The position numbers were made by a program, and so were the translations under genes. From NCBI GenBank assembly GCA_964475985.1, contig CAYYYP010000004.1:58002-122001 (forward strand): a stretch of 64,000 bases of DNA, given 5' to 3'. Each line of letters opens with the position of its first letter. Positions within the stretch are counted from its first letter, which is position 1. This document shows positions 1 to 7,369 of this stretch, piece after piece. The stretch is from CAYYYP01 sp964475985 (GTDB lineage Bacteria; Bdellovibrionota; UBA1018; CAYHWW01). The notes beneath the pieces are model-generated. The model was not told the origin of the DNA. It did no database searches and saw only the letters and a program-made list of their open reading frames with translations.

Positions 1-55
1 CCTTGGCGGACTGAAGGATCATCTTTTGAGTGTCATTTAATAAAAACAAATCCAT
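1..55 (-). CDS. acyl-CoA dehydrogenase, N-terminal fragment (partial)
   Basis: A minus-strand reading frame starts with ATG at 53-55 and runs off the left edge, giving MDLFLLNDTQKMILQSAK. The 'L-N-x-T-Q-K-M-I' pattern is the usual opening of acyl-CoA dehydrogenases. A Shine-Dalgarno-like AGGGAG lies just upstream. It sits 15 bases downstream of the hbd stop on the same strand, so both enzymes of a fatty-acid/butyryl-CoA oxidation step would be co-transcribed. Only 18 codons are visible, so the family call rests on a short motif plus context. Confidence 0.55.
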   Translation of the reverse strand, partial: MDLFLLNDTQKMILQSAK

Positions 56-70
56 TTATAAACTCCCTAA

Positions 71-937
71 TTAATACTTGTAAAAGCCCTGGTTCGTTTT
101 TTTACCTAAGAGGCCCGCTGCGACGTACTGCTTCAATAAAGGACAAGGACGATATTTTGAGTCACCAAAACCATCATGCAAAACGTTCATGATTGAAAGA
201 CAAGTATCAAGACCAATGAAATCCGCGAGGGCCAAAGGACCCATGGGTTGGTTGGTACCTAACTTCATCGCCGCATCAATATCGGCCGCCGTAGCAATTC
301 CGTCCTGAAGGGTAAAAACCGCCTCGTTGATCATGGGCATCAAAATGCGGTTCACAACGAAGCCCGGAAAATCTTTGGACTCAATACAAGTCTTTCCCAT
401 TTTCTCAGCCAAGGTTTTTACGTTAGTAAATACTTCGTCGGAAGTGCGGAGCCCACGAATGAGTTCCACTAATTTCATAATGGGAACGGGATTCATAAAG
501 TGCATCCCGACTACGCGCTCCGAACGACCAGTGGCAGCTGCCAATTTCGTAATGCTAATGGAAGAAGTATTTGAGGCTAAAATAGTCTGAGAAGGGCATT
601 TTTCATGAAGCTTCGCAAACAGCTTTGATTTAATCTGCAAATCTTCCACAATAGCTTCAATCACGAGATCTGCACTCTCGAGGGCGTTCACATTTTCGAT
701 GCGATCAAAGGTTTCGTAAGCCAAGCCTTTTTTCGCTTGCGTTACAACATCGTTGGTCAGTACGCCCTTTTCTTGCAGCTTTAAAAGGCTGCTCTCAATC
801 CTTTTTTGTGCGGTTGTAACTGCCGTCGATTGGGTGTCTAGGACCGTAACTTTAAGCCCAGCTTGGGCCGCGACCTGGGCAATGCCCGAGCCCATTTGTC
901 CCGCGCCAATCACTACCACATTTGAAATATTCGCCAT
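71..937 (-). CDS. hbd: 3-hydroxybutyryl-CoA dehydrogenase
   Basis: NAD-dependent oxidation of (S)-3-hydroxyacyl-CoA to 3-oxoacyl-CoA in the cytoplasm, in beta-oxidation or butyrate metabolism. The protein (288 aa, usual length about 280-290) opens with a Rossmann motif VVIGAGQMGSGIAQ. It contains SNTSSISI and HFMNPVPIMKLVE, the region with the catalytic His, and a C-terminal substrate domain beginning DFPGFVVNRILMPMINEA. An upstream ATG at 940 and a longer frame to 994 exist. The start at 937 is preferred because AAGGGA lies at proper distance and the Rossmann strand follows directly. It is downstream of mnmE and upstream of an acyl-CoA dehydrogenase start on the same strand. Confidence 0.9.
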   Translation of the reverse strand: MANISNVVVIGAGQMGSGIAQVAAQAGLKVTVLDTQSTAVTTAQKRIESSLLKLQEKGVLTNDVVTQAKKGLAYETFDRIENVNALESADLVIEAIVEDLQIKSKLFAKLHEKCPSQTILASNTSSISITKLAAATGRSERVVGMHFMNPVPIMKLVELIRGLRTSDEVFTNVKTLAEKMGKTCIESKDFPGFVVNRILMPMINEAVFTLQDGIATAADIDAAMKLGTNQPMGPLALADFIGLDTCLSIMNVLHDGFGDSKYRPCPLLKQYVAAGLLGKKTNQGFYKY

Positions 938-971
938 CATAAATCCCTTTTTGTTATGACGGGAGCATATC

Positions 972-2387
972 CTATTTCCCGATACAAAATTCACTAAAAA
1001 TTTTTATCAGAATATCATCGGCACTAGTCTCGCCCACGATTTGGCTCAACGCATTCACGGCCCGTCGCAAAATGGCGGCCAAGATCTCAGGATCGCGCAA
1101 ACTGGCCTGACCCGCGCTTCCCACTTTAAAAACTTCCTTAGCCTTTTGAACCTCCGATGCGCATTGCTCAAGCATGGTAAGTTGAAGCTCCGTCGGAAGC
1201 GGGATTTCTAATCCCAAACCGAATTTTTCGTCCAATGCTTGTTGCATCGTGTTCAATAATTCCGAAAGCCCCTCACCGCTGGTACCCGACACTAAGGCCA
1301 AACGAACATTTTCCGAGGAAAAAGCGTTCCGTAATTTTTCTATCTTTAGCGCATCAAGAAGATCCAGCTTGGTCAAAACCAACACGTCTGGTTTTGCTTC
1401 TATCCGAAGTTCCCGGTAGCTCTCTTGAGTTTGCTCTACGGTGGCAGAAGACGAATCTATCAAAAGAATTTTTAAGTCGGCCTCCGTAACTAATCGGCGG
1501 GTCTTGTGAATGCCCTTTTCCTCTAACGTAGCCGCACCCTCACGGATTCCGGCCGTATCCCCTAATCTCACTCGGTACGGACCTAATTCCAACTCTTCCG
1601 TGATGACGTCCCGGGTCGTGCCTGGTTCCTCCGATACGATGGCGCGATCTTCTGACAACAGACCATTGAAAAGCGTAGATTTTCCGGCATTAGGCTTTCC
1701 GTAAAATGCGACGCTAAGTCCCAATGCGATTTTTTTCGAAAGACTCACTTGTTTGTAAATTCCGGCCAGCGAATTTTCGCATTCTAATAGAGTCTGCTCA
1801 AACGATTGCGGCGACAGGACCTCCACATCTTGATCAATAAAATCAATTGATAGTTCCAGCAACGCAAGCAACCTACGCATTTTTTCTGCGATAAGTTCGA
1901 AAACTTCGACACGGTTAGCCGACAAAGACTTCCTTGCCGACCAGGCTTCATACTGACTTTTAGCGTGAATGAATTGGTTCAATGCCTGGGCTTGATTCAA
2001 ATTCATTTTTCCATTTCTAACCGCTCGGAAAGTGAACTCGCCCGGCAAGGCAAGCCTTGCGCCCGCCGCCATTAGAAATCGCAATACTTTACGAAGCGTA
2101 AAACGCCCACCATGGAGCTGCAACTCAACGACTTCTTCGCCGGTAAACGATGCACCAGCCTCGAAGAATACACCCAAACCATCGTCGATATCATGGCCTT
2201 CATTGTCTTTAACAACAACTCGATGCAAGTAGCGCGGCGTGGGACGATCCAAACCTTCTACGATCTCTTTCGCAAGCTGAAGACTTTTATCGCCAGATAG
2301 GCGAATGATCCCCACCCCGCCATCACCTGCCATTGAAGTCGCAACCGCACAAATGGTGTCGCTCGAAAAATACTCTAACCCAAACAC
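972..2387 (-). CDS. mnmE: tRNA-5-carboxymethylaminomethyl-uridine-34 synthesis GTPase MnmE (TrmE)
   Basis: GTPase that works with MnmG (not in this window) to modify U34 in the anticodon of certain tRNAs. It is 471 aa, close to the usual 450-460. The N-terminal formyl-THF-binding domain carries SSDTICAVATSMAGDGGVGI and PGEFTFRAVRNGKMNL. The inserted G domain has GKPNAGKS (about residue 229), GTTRD, DTAG and TKLD. The protein ends in CIGK, the C-terminal motif with the conserved Cys. The start is GTG at 2387, six bases after the yidC stop. The order rpmH-rnpA-yidD-yidC-mnmE is the classical oriC-flanking cluster. Confidence 0.96.
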   Translation of the reverse strand: MFGLEYFSSDTICAVATSMAGDGGVGIIRLSGDKSLQLAKEIVEGLDRPTPRYLHRVVVKDNEGHDIDDGLGVFFEAGASFTGEEVVELQLHGGRFTLRKVLRFLMAAGARLALPGEFTFRAVRNGKMNLNQAQALNQFIHAKSQYEAWSARKSLSANRVEVFELIAEKMRRLLALLELSIDFIDQDVEVLSPQSFEQTLLECENSLAGIYKQVSLSKKIALGLSVAFYGKPNAGKSTLFNGLLSEDRAIVSEEPGTTRDVITEELELGPYRVRLGDTAGIREGAATLEEKGIHKTRRLVTEADLKILLIDSSSATVEQTQESYRELRIEAKPDVLVLTKLDLLDALKIEKLRNAFSSENVRLALVSGTSGEGLSELLNTMQQALDEKFGLGLEIPLPTELQLTMLEQCASEVQKAKEVFKVGSAGQASLRDPEILAAILRRAVNALSQIVGETSADDILIKIFSEFCIGK

Positions 2388-2393
2388 AAATGC

Positions 2394-4019
2394 TTAAGCC
2401 TTAGACGCAATGGTCTTGTTGATCAAAAGCTGCTGACCGATACTCACGATGCTGTTAATCAACATATACAAAGTTAATCCCGAAGGAAGCCAAAGCATCA
2501 TAAACGAAAAAATGAGCGGCATCATCATCATCATTTTTTGCTGAGCGGGGTCAGTAGTAGTGGTTGGAGTCATTTTCTGCTGTAGAAACATGACAACACC
2601 TAAAAGTACCGGGGTTACAAAATACGGATCTTTTTGCGAAAGATCGTGAATCCAGCCAAAAAAGGGCTGCCCGTACAATTCAATGGAATTGTTAAGTACG
2701 TTGTAAAGCGCAACGTATATCGGCATCTGAATCAACATGGGGAGACACCCGCTCATGGGGTTGTATCCGTGAGAGCGCATGAGTTGCATCATTTCGCGAT
2801 TCAATGCTTCTTTATCGTCGCCGTACTTTTCTTTAAGTTTGGCGATTTGGGGCTGAATCTTCTGCATTTCCTTCATGCTCTTCATTGATTTGTAGGTAAG
2901 TGGATAGGTGATTAATTTCACAAAAATCGTAAGCAAGATGATCGCTAAACCGAAATTCTTTACGTAATTGTAAATCCACTTCATTCCCTGCAACAAAGGA
3001 TAGGCGATCATTGTAAACCAGCCAAAATCGACGGCAGTAGCTAGGCGGGGGCTCGCGGCCTTTAGCGTTTCCACATGTTTAGGCCCAAAATAATACCGAA
3101 GCGGAATATCCACCCGATTGCTTGTCATCTTGTACGCAAGGCTTCCGATAATATCGCCTTCTTGGGTCATGAAGCCCTGGAATTGAGGCTTTTCACTACC
3201 GGGAGAAGTGTCAACGAGCGCATTCAAAAAATAGCGGGAAGAGAAACCAACCCAGTGGGTCGGGGAGACGTCTTCTTTCACTTTATCAAAGGACTTAAAA
3301 TCAAAAGCGGAGTGACTCTTTGTGAAATCAACGATCATTTCACGTCGTTCATTTTCCAGTTCTCCAATTTCTTTTTTCACTTTCAAATCAAAAAACAAAT
3401 AAGGCGGCGGAGCGACTCCTGGCGCAACCTCAATACTAATCAACTCATCAACGCTGTATTGTTCCATTCGAGGATGGAAAATGCGTCGCATGGAGATTTT
3501 TTCATCTTTATAGCTGAGTGTAATTTCCTGCGGAAGGCTCTCGTACTTTGGGCCGTCTACTTGAGTGTATTCGACGCCGTTAAGGTAAGCCCATTCTGGG
3601 CTTGTCACGCGCAAGGTAGCTTGGGGGCCTTCGGAAATTAGTTTACCCACTCCTGTCACCTTATGGCCTTGGTATTCTTCCATATCTGGGCTTACGAATG
3701 CGGCCGTTTTCTCGTCCAAAGAAAGATGGAGTTTGCCCACAACACCAGACTTAGTGGCGCCTAAGGAGATTAATTTTGGTCCGGAGGTTTTTACTTTAGT
3801 TTGTTCTTTTAAGACCTGGGTGGCCGACGAAAAGGCACTTTGGGTCGGGGAGCCAACAATTAAGGGTGACGTCGCTTTATTTTGGGCAAGGCCAACAGAA
3901 GTGGCTTGGGAAACTTGGTATTGTCGCTGGCTCTCTAGAATTGGATCCATGTAAAAACGCTGCCAAGCCAAAAAGACGGCAACACAAAGTCCAACTGCTA
4001 AAAACACTCTCTTTTCCAT
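2394..4019 (-). CDS. yidC: membrane protein insertase YidC
   Basis: Inner-membrane insertase, acting alone or with SecYEG. The 541-aa protein has the Gram-negative layout: an N-terminal membrane anchor (VFLAVGLCVAVFLAW), a large periplasmic domain (about residues 60-335), then a conserved five-helix core containing IILLTIFVKLITYPLTYKSM, the cytoplasmic hairpin MQKIQPQIAKLKEKYG, GCLPMLIQMPIYVALYNVL and a methionine-rich MMMMMPLIFSFMML helix. The groove position usually occupied by Arg before 'YPLT' appears to be Lys (FVKLITYPLT). ATG start at 4019. It lies between yidD and mnmE. Confidence 0.97.
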   Translation of the reverse strand: MEKRVFLAVGLCVAVFLAWQRFYMDPILESQRQYQVSQATSVGLAQNKATSPLIVGSPTQSAFSSATQVLKEQTKVKTSGPKLISLGATKSGVVGKLHLSLDEKTAAFVSPDMEEYQGHKVTGVGKLISEGPQATLRVTSPEWAYLNGVEYTQVDGPKYESLPQEITLSYKDEKISMRRIFHPRMEQYSVDELISIEVAPGVAPPPYLFFDLKVKKEIGELENERREMIVDFTKSHSAFDFKSFDKVKEDVSPTHWVGFSSRYFLNALVDTSPGSEKPQFQGFMTQEGDIIGSLAYKMTSNRVDIPLRYYFGPKHVETLKAASPRLATAVDFGWFTMIAYPLLQGMKWIYNYVKNFGLAIILLTIFVKLITYPLTYKSMKSMKEMQKIQPQIAKLKEKYGDDKEALNREMMQLMRSHGYNPMSGCLPMLIQMPIYVALYNVLNNSIELYGQPFFGWIHDLSQKDPYFVTPVLLGVVMFLQQKMTPTTTTDPAQQKMMMMMPLIFSFMMLWLPSGLTLYMLINSIVSIGQQLLINKTIASKA

Positions 4020-4073
4020 TCACGGCCTTCCTATCTTTGAATCCATTGGTCACTACTAGTCATTTTAGTCATT

Positions 4074-4343
4074 CTAATCGTTACCCACGAAGGGGTTACA
4101 TTTGAGAATTCTTACGAATCCACGAAAACTACCTTTTAAAATCCCATTTTCTTTCATTTGACGACGCATGTAGCAACTACATGTTTCAGGAAATCGACAT
4201 CCCATTGGGCCTGCATTCAGGAAAAAAAAGAGAGCATGAATGAACGGGGATAGAATCCTCGAATACACCATGAAAATAAAACTAGAAAAGAAGAAAGCAA
4301 CGCTAAGATAAGGCGCTGATATCTTTCTTGAGAATCTCTCCAT
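4074..4343 (-). CDS. yidD: membrane protein insertion efficiency factor YidD
   Basis: Small membrane-associated protein that aids YidC/Sec insertion. The family core is recognisable as YSRILSPF, then GCRFPETCSCYMRRQMKENG, then ILKGSFRGFVRILKCNPF, matching the usual Y-x-x-x-I-S-P, C-R-F-x-P-T-C-S-x-Y and R-x-x-R-C-x-P-F pattern. It is 89 aa. The segment between 'LSP' and 'CRF' is longer than the usual short G-x-x loop (HALFFFLNAGPMG), and there is an extra hydrophobic N-terminus. The ATG at 4343 follows TGAGGA and lies inside the 3' end of rnpA (41-base overlap), so translation of the two may be coupled. Confidence 0.85.
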   Translation of the reverse strand: MERFSRKISAPYLSVAFFFSSFIFMVYSRILSPFIHALFFFLNAGPMGCRFPETCSCYMRRQMKENGILKGSFRGFVRILKCNPFVGND

Positions 4344-4692
4344 GAATTTTCCTCAGATCATCCCGCAGGGATGTCTCAATCGAAGTGTTTCCTAGGTTTC
4401 TAAAAGGAAAGTTCATAAAAACATTGAGGTCTAACGACGCAATGGTTTCGCCCCCGGCGGCCACCGGAAAGCCCACCCTAAACCACTCACGAACGACCCG
4501 CTTTACTCTTGAGCGTTCAGGAGAAGTCACCTTTCCTTTAAGCGTCATTCCTAATCTTGATTTTTTGCCCGTTGCAGCTTTGTAGAAAATTATGCAATAT
4601 TTGCCCCGAACAATCTCTGGGGCTTCTCGAAGGCGCAAGTAATCAGCGCGAGAAGAAAGCCTACGGCTTTTGCCAAACGCAAAATGCTTCAT
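4303..4692 (-). CDS. rnpA: ribonuclease P protein component
   Basis: Protein subunit of RNase P, which matures tRNA 5' ends with the M1 RNA (not in this window). It is 129 aa with a basic N-terminus (FGKSRRLSSRADYLRL). The family signature SPERSRVKRVVREWFR corresponds to the usual R-N-x-x-K-R-x-x-R-E helix. It lies between rpmH and yidD in the standard origin order and overlaps yidD at its 3' end. Confidence 0.93.
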   Translation of the reverse strand: MKHFAFGKSRRLSSRADYLRLREAPEIVRGKYCIIFYKAATGKKSRLGMTLKGKVTSPERSRVKRVVREWFRVGFPVAAGGETIASLDLNVFMNFPFRNLGNTSIETSLRDDLRKIHGEILKKDISALS

Positions 4693-4718
4693 ACTTAATC
4701 TTTTTAATGAATCAGTGT

Positions 4719-4868
4719 CTATTTTGCAGCAACAGCAGCAACAAGACGCCTGCGGCCTTTTTTACGACGCGCGCTCAAAACTTTTACACCACCAGGAGTT
4801 TGCATACGAGCCAAAAACCCGTGTGTACGCCTGCGCTTTACCCGACTTGGTTGATATGTTCTTTTCAT
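4719..4868 (-). CDS. rpmH: 50S ribosomal protein L34
   Basis: 49-aa ribosomal protein of the large subunit. It begins MKRTYQPSRVKRRRTHGF and continues with 'LARM..PGGVKVLSARRKKGRRRL', the L34 pattern. A frame open further upstream adds 18 residues, but MKRTYQPS is the universal L34 start, so ATG at 4868 is chosen. It is the first gene of the minus-strand cluster and is divergent from dnaA across 66 bases that must hold both promoters. Confidence 0.97.
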   Translation of the reverse strand: MKRTYQPSRVKRRRTHGFLARMQTPGGVKVLSARRKKGRRRLVAAVAAK

Positions 4869-4934
4869 AGAGCGAAAGTTGTATATCATGACAGGATTTG
4901 GTGCAAGCCTCATCCTTGCCAAAGATTAACAATC

Positions 4935-6698
4935 ATGCAACCTGAGTGGACCCCCATGCCTCCTAAGACCCACCCTCCTTATTCTACCCCCTCGCAATTC
5001 TCCGAAAAGCCTCAAGATACTCCTACCCTCAATACTGCTTCGGCTTGTTGGGTGAAGATCTTAGAGAACCTTTCTAGCAAGGTACCTCGGCAACAATTTA
5101 GGGCCTGGATAGAGCCTTTACATGTGCTTTCCATTGCTGATGGTAAGCTTAGCATCCAAGCACCGACTCGATTTAACAGCGATTGGGTTAAAGAACATTA
5201 CAGCCACACCATCGAAGGCATCGCTTCCGAGGTTTTTGACACCCCGATGGAAGTTGAGTTTTCCGTAAGGTCAAATACGGCCGATCAAAAAAAAGAGGGC
5301 GTTGTTTCTGAAGAAACCATGACGTCGGGATCTCCTTTTCTAAGCGAAAAAACTGAAAAACTTTCTGTAAGTTCCGGGAAAACAAAAAAATCCGCGAAAC
5401 GAATTGTAGATGAAGCCAAAGCTCCGACCCTGCCTTCTAGTGATGGACCTGGCCCATTATCACTCGCAAACCAGGATGCCCTTGAACAAAATTTTAAAAA
5501 AAACCAGCCGAACGAGTTTGAATCAATACTCGCCGAGGCGCCAGAACCAGCTTTCCATGAACCAGCCCAAACCAGCATTCTTGATACTAAAACTGATTTA
5601 AAAGAATCGTTTAAAGATTCTGCTGCGGCGATCTCTCAGCCTTCTACCGTGACGCAAAAAATGGTGCACGTGCAAAACACTGCAGGTCCATTAAATGCGA
5701 ACCTGACGTTTGAAACTTTTATCGTTGGATCAAGCAATCAGTTTGCTCACGCAGCCTGTAGATCAGTGACAGAAAACCCTGCATCTCAGTACAACCCGCT
5801 TTTTCTTTACAGCGACGCTGGCCTAGGAAAAACCCACCTGCTGCACGCTATCGGAAATGCGTTTAAGAAACGAAACCCTAAAGCACGGATTTGCTATATT
5901 TCCGCGGAATCCTTCGCGAACGACCTTATTGAATCCTTAAAAGCGCAAAAAATGCCGCAATTTCGCCAACGATACCGAGACAGTTTTGATATTTTACTGA
6001 TGGATGATTTCCAGTTCATTGCCGGCAAAGATCGAACGCAGGAAGAGTTTTTTCACACATTTAATGCCCTTCATAGTTCGAGAAAACAGATTGTCGTCAC
6101 AAGCGATAAGTCCCCTAAAGATATCCCTGGCCTCGAAGATCGCATACGCACTCGATTTGAATGTGGTCTGATCGCCGACATTCATCCCCCAGAAATTGAA
6201 ACCCGTATCGCAATTTTAAAAGCTAAGTCTGAACGCGACGACATTTTTTTGCCGGACAACGTGGCTGTCTTTTTGGCGTCAAATATAAAATCCAACATTC
6301 GTGAATTGGAAGGTGCGCTCATAAGGCTAGAAGCCCAGGCCTCTTTGAATGGTGTGGAAATTACCGTCGACTTAGCCCGTAAGGAATTAATGGCAATCGT
6401 GCAGGAGCCCGTTTTCGTTGTGAGTCACGATGCTATTTTAGGCGCTGTGTGCCGGCATTTTGGACTACGTATCGCAGACCTTAAGGGCCGTGACCGTAGC
6501 AGAAAAGTATCCATGCCAAGACAAATTGCCATGTTTCTCATACGGCGTTACACGGGAAAATCATTGCCAGAAATTGGAATTTGCCTCGGTGGGAAGGACC
6601 ACTCCACCATTCTTCATGGCATCCAGAGTATTACAAAAGCGGCGGACGCAGACCCTAAAATCCAAGAACACATTCAAAGTATCCAAACACTCCTTTAA
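4935..6698 (+). CDS. dnaA: chromosomal replication initiator protein DnaA
   Basis: Binds the DnaA boxes of the adjacent oriC, oligomerises with ATP and melts the origin. The protein (587 aa from this start) has domain I (about residues 35-105, ending near EVFDTPMEVEFSV). A long, poorly conserved domain II linker (about 110-245) is rich in Lys, Ser, Glu and Pro. The AAA+ domain III has SDAGLGKTH (Walker A, about 292-300) and DILLMDDFQFI (Walker B). Domain IV has the box-binding signature KDHSTILHG. The total is longer than the usual 440-500 aa because of the linker. The start is uncertain: the frame is open back to 4557, inside rnpA antisense, but domain I begins just after 4935; ATG 4956 is an alternative. 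No strong ribosome-binding site is seen. Confidence 0.96.
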   Translation: MQPEWTPMPPKTHPPYSTPSQFSEKPQDTPTLNTASACWVKILENLSSKVPRQQFRAWIEPLHVLSIADGKLSIQAPTRFNSDWVKEHYSHTIEGIASEVFDTPMEVEFSVRSNTADQKKEGVVSEETMTSGSPFLSEKTEKLSVSSGKTKKSAKRIVDEAKAPTLPSSDGPGPLSLANQDALEQNFKKNQPNEFESILAEAPEPAFHEPAQTSILDTKTDLKESFKDSAAAISQPSTVTQKMVHVQNTAGPLNANLTFETFIVGSSNQFAHAACRSVTENPASQYNPLFLYSDAGLGKTHLLHAIGNAFKKRNPKARICYISAESFANDLIESLKAQKMPQFRQRYRDSFDILLMDDFQFIAGKDRTQEEFFHTFNALHSSRKQIVVTSDKSPKDIPGLEDRIRTRFECGLIADIHPPEIETRIAILKAKSERDDIFLPDNVAVFLASNIKSNIRELEGALIRLEAQASLNGVEITVDLARKELMAIVQEPVFVVSHDAILGAVCRHFGLRIADLKGRDRSRKVSMPRQIAMFLIRRYTGKSLPEIGICLGGKDHSTILHGIQSITKAADADPKIQEHIQSIQTLL

Positions 6699-6843
6699 GT
6701 TGACTGAAAAGAACTTGATTTGCCGCACTAACGACTTATCCACAGGCACCCCCCTATTTATCCACAGGCTATAGGGTAGTTATCCACAGGTACGTGCGAT
6801 TTTATCCACAGGAGGCTTTCGTACTTAATTTTTTTTGACTTCC

Positions 6844-6935
6844 TGTGGATAAGTCTGTGGATAAGTCTGTGGATAACTTTTTTAGTTAATATTTCTTAAC
6901 AATTCATCCACAGTTTATCCACAGACTTATCCACA
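6844..6935. repeat. oriC DnaA-box module, left copy
   Basis: Three minus-orientation boxes at 12-base spacing (6844, 6856, 6868) are followed by two plus-orientation boxes at 12-base spacing (6915, 6927). The same design, three reverse boxes then a forward array, recurs about 300 bases downstream at 7143-7243, so the origin looks internally duplicated. The constant spacer between tandem boxes is GTC or GAC. Confidence 0.85.
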
Positions 6936-7142
6936 GAGAAGCATGAATGATATCAGATATTTATCCGAGTTATCCACATTTAATGATTTAGTTGTTTTAT
7001 TTGTTTCACGGACTTTTTCCAGAGACTGGAAACTTGCCTGTGGATAAGTTCGCAAAATGATCTTCTAAAGTATAATTTTTGAAAAAGTTATCCACAAGTT
7101 CTGACTAAAAAAATCCAGAATTATAAATTTATCCACAGGTCT

Positions 7143-7243
7143 TGTGGATAAGTCTGTGGATAAACTGTGGATAACTTCCAACAAAAAACTTATCCACAGT
7201 TTTGAAATAGTTATCCACAGACTTATCCACAGACTTATCCACA
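7143..7243. repeat. oriC DnaA-box module, right copy
   Basis: Reverse boxes at 7143, 7155 and 7166 are followed by forward boxes at 7190, 7211, 7223 and 7235, the last three with a 12-base period. It mirrors the left module at 6844-6935 but has more forward boxes. It lies closer to the presumed unwinding site. Confidence 0.85.
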
Positions 7244-7277
7244 GGAGAACCCTAATCATTCCAGGTGAATAAGTGAG

Positions 7278-7345
7278 TTATCCACATTATCCACAGCCTT
7301 ATTACTACTACTATCTTATATATATTAATATTTGATTCATAATAC
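7278..7345 (+). promoter_or_regulatory. putative origin unwinding element with DnaA-trios
   Basis: Two abutting perfect boxes (7278-7286, 7287-7295) are followed by a short GC-containing spacer (GCC at 7296-7298), then TTA-TTA-CTA-CTA-CTA at 7299-7313 and an AT-only stretch (tatatatattaatatt, to about 7332). This order matches the basal unwinding system described for Bacillus subtilis, in which DnaA spreads from boxes onto repeated trinucleotides that read 3'-[G/A]AT-5' on one strand. The assignment of duplex opening to this spot is inference. Confidence 0.75.
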
Positions 7346-7356
7346 GCTTCAGCGTA
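7343..7356. promoter_or_regulatory. short inverted repeat upstream of dnaN
   Basis: TACGCT-TC-AGCGTA is a perfect 6-base inverted repeat with a 2-base centre, ending 13 bases before the dnaN ATG. The centre is too short for a good RNA hairpin loop, so it looks more like a binding site for a dimeric protein. No binding protein is identified. Confidence 0.35.
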
Positions 7357-7369
7357 CACATATTTCTCC

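Larger units (their letters stand above)
6699..7369. other. oriC: origin of replication oriC
   Basis: Non-coding 671 bases between dnaA and dnaN. By direct reading it contains 22 perfect copies of the DnaA box TTATCCACA (15 in plus orientation, 7 in minus) between 6736 and 7295. Near-copies lie at 6904 (TCATCCACA) and 6961 (TTATCCGAG). The boxes are followed by trinucleotide repeats and a run of A/T next to dnaN. Plus-orientation boxes start at 6736, 6758, 6780, 6802, 6915, 6927, 6970, 7088, 7129, 7190, 7211, 7223, 7235, 7278 and 7287. Minus-orientation boxes start at 6844, 6856, 6868, 7039, 7143, 7155 and 7166. No open reading frame here has a recognisable product. Confidence 0.97.

Noticed and set aside
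3075..3641. 188-aa open frame on the plus strand opposite yidC
   Set aside because: It lies wholly antisense to the well-conserved YidC periplasmic domain and shows no recognisable motif or start signal; treated as a shadow.
4557..4934. N-terminal extension of DnaA from 4557
   Set aside because: It overlaps rnpA and rpmH on the other strand and has no DnaA domain I similarity; domain I begins after 4935.
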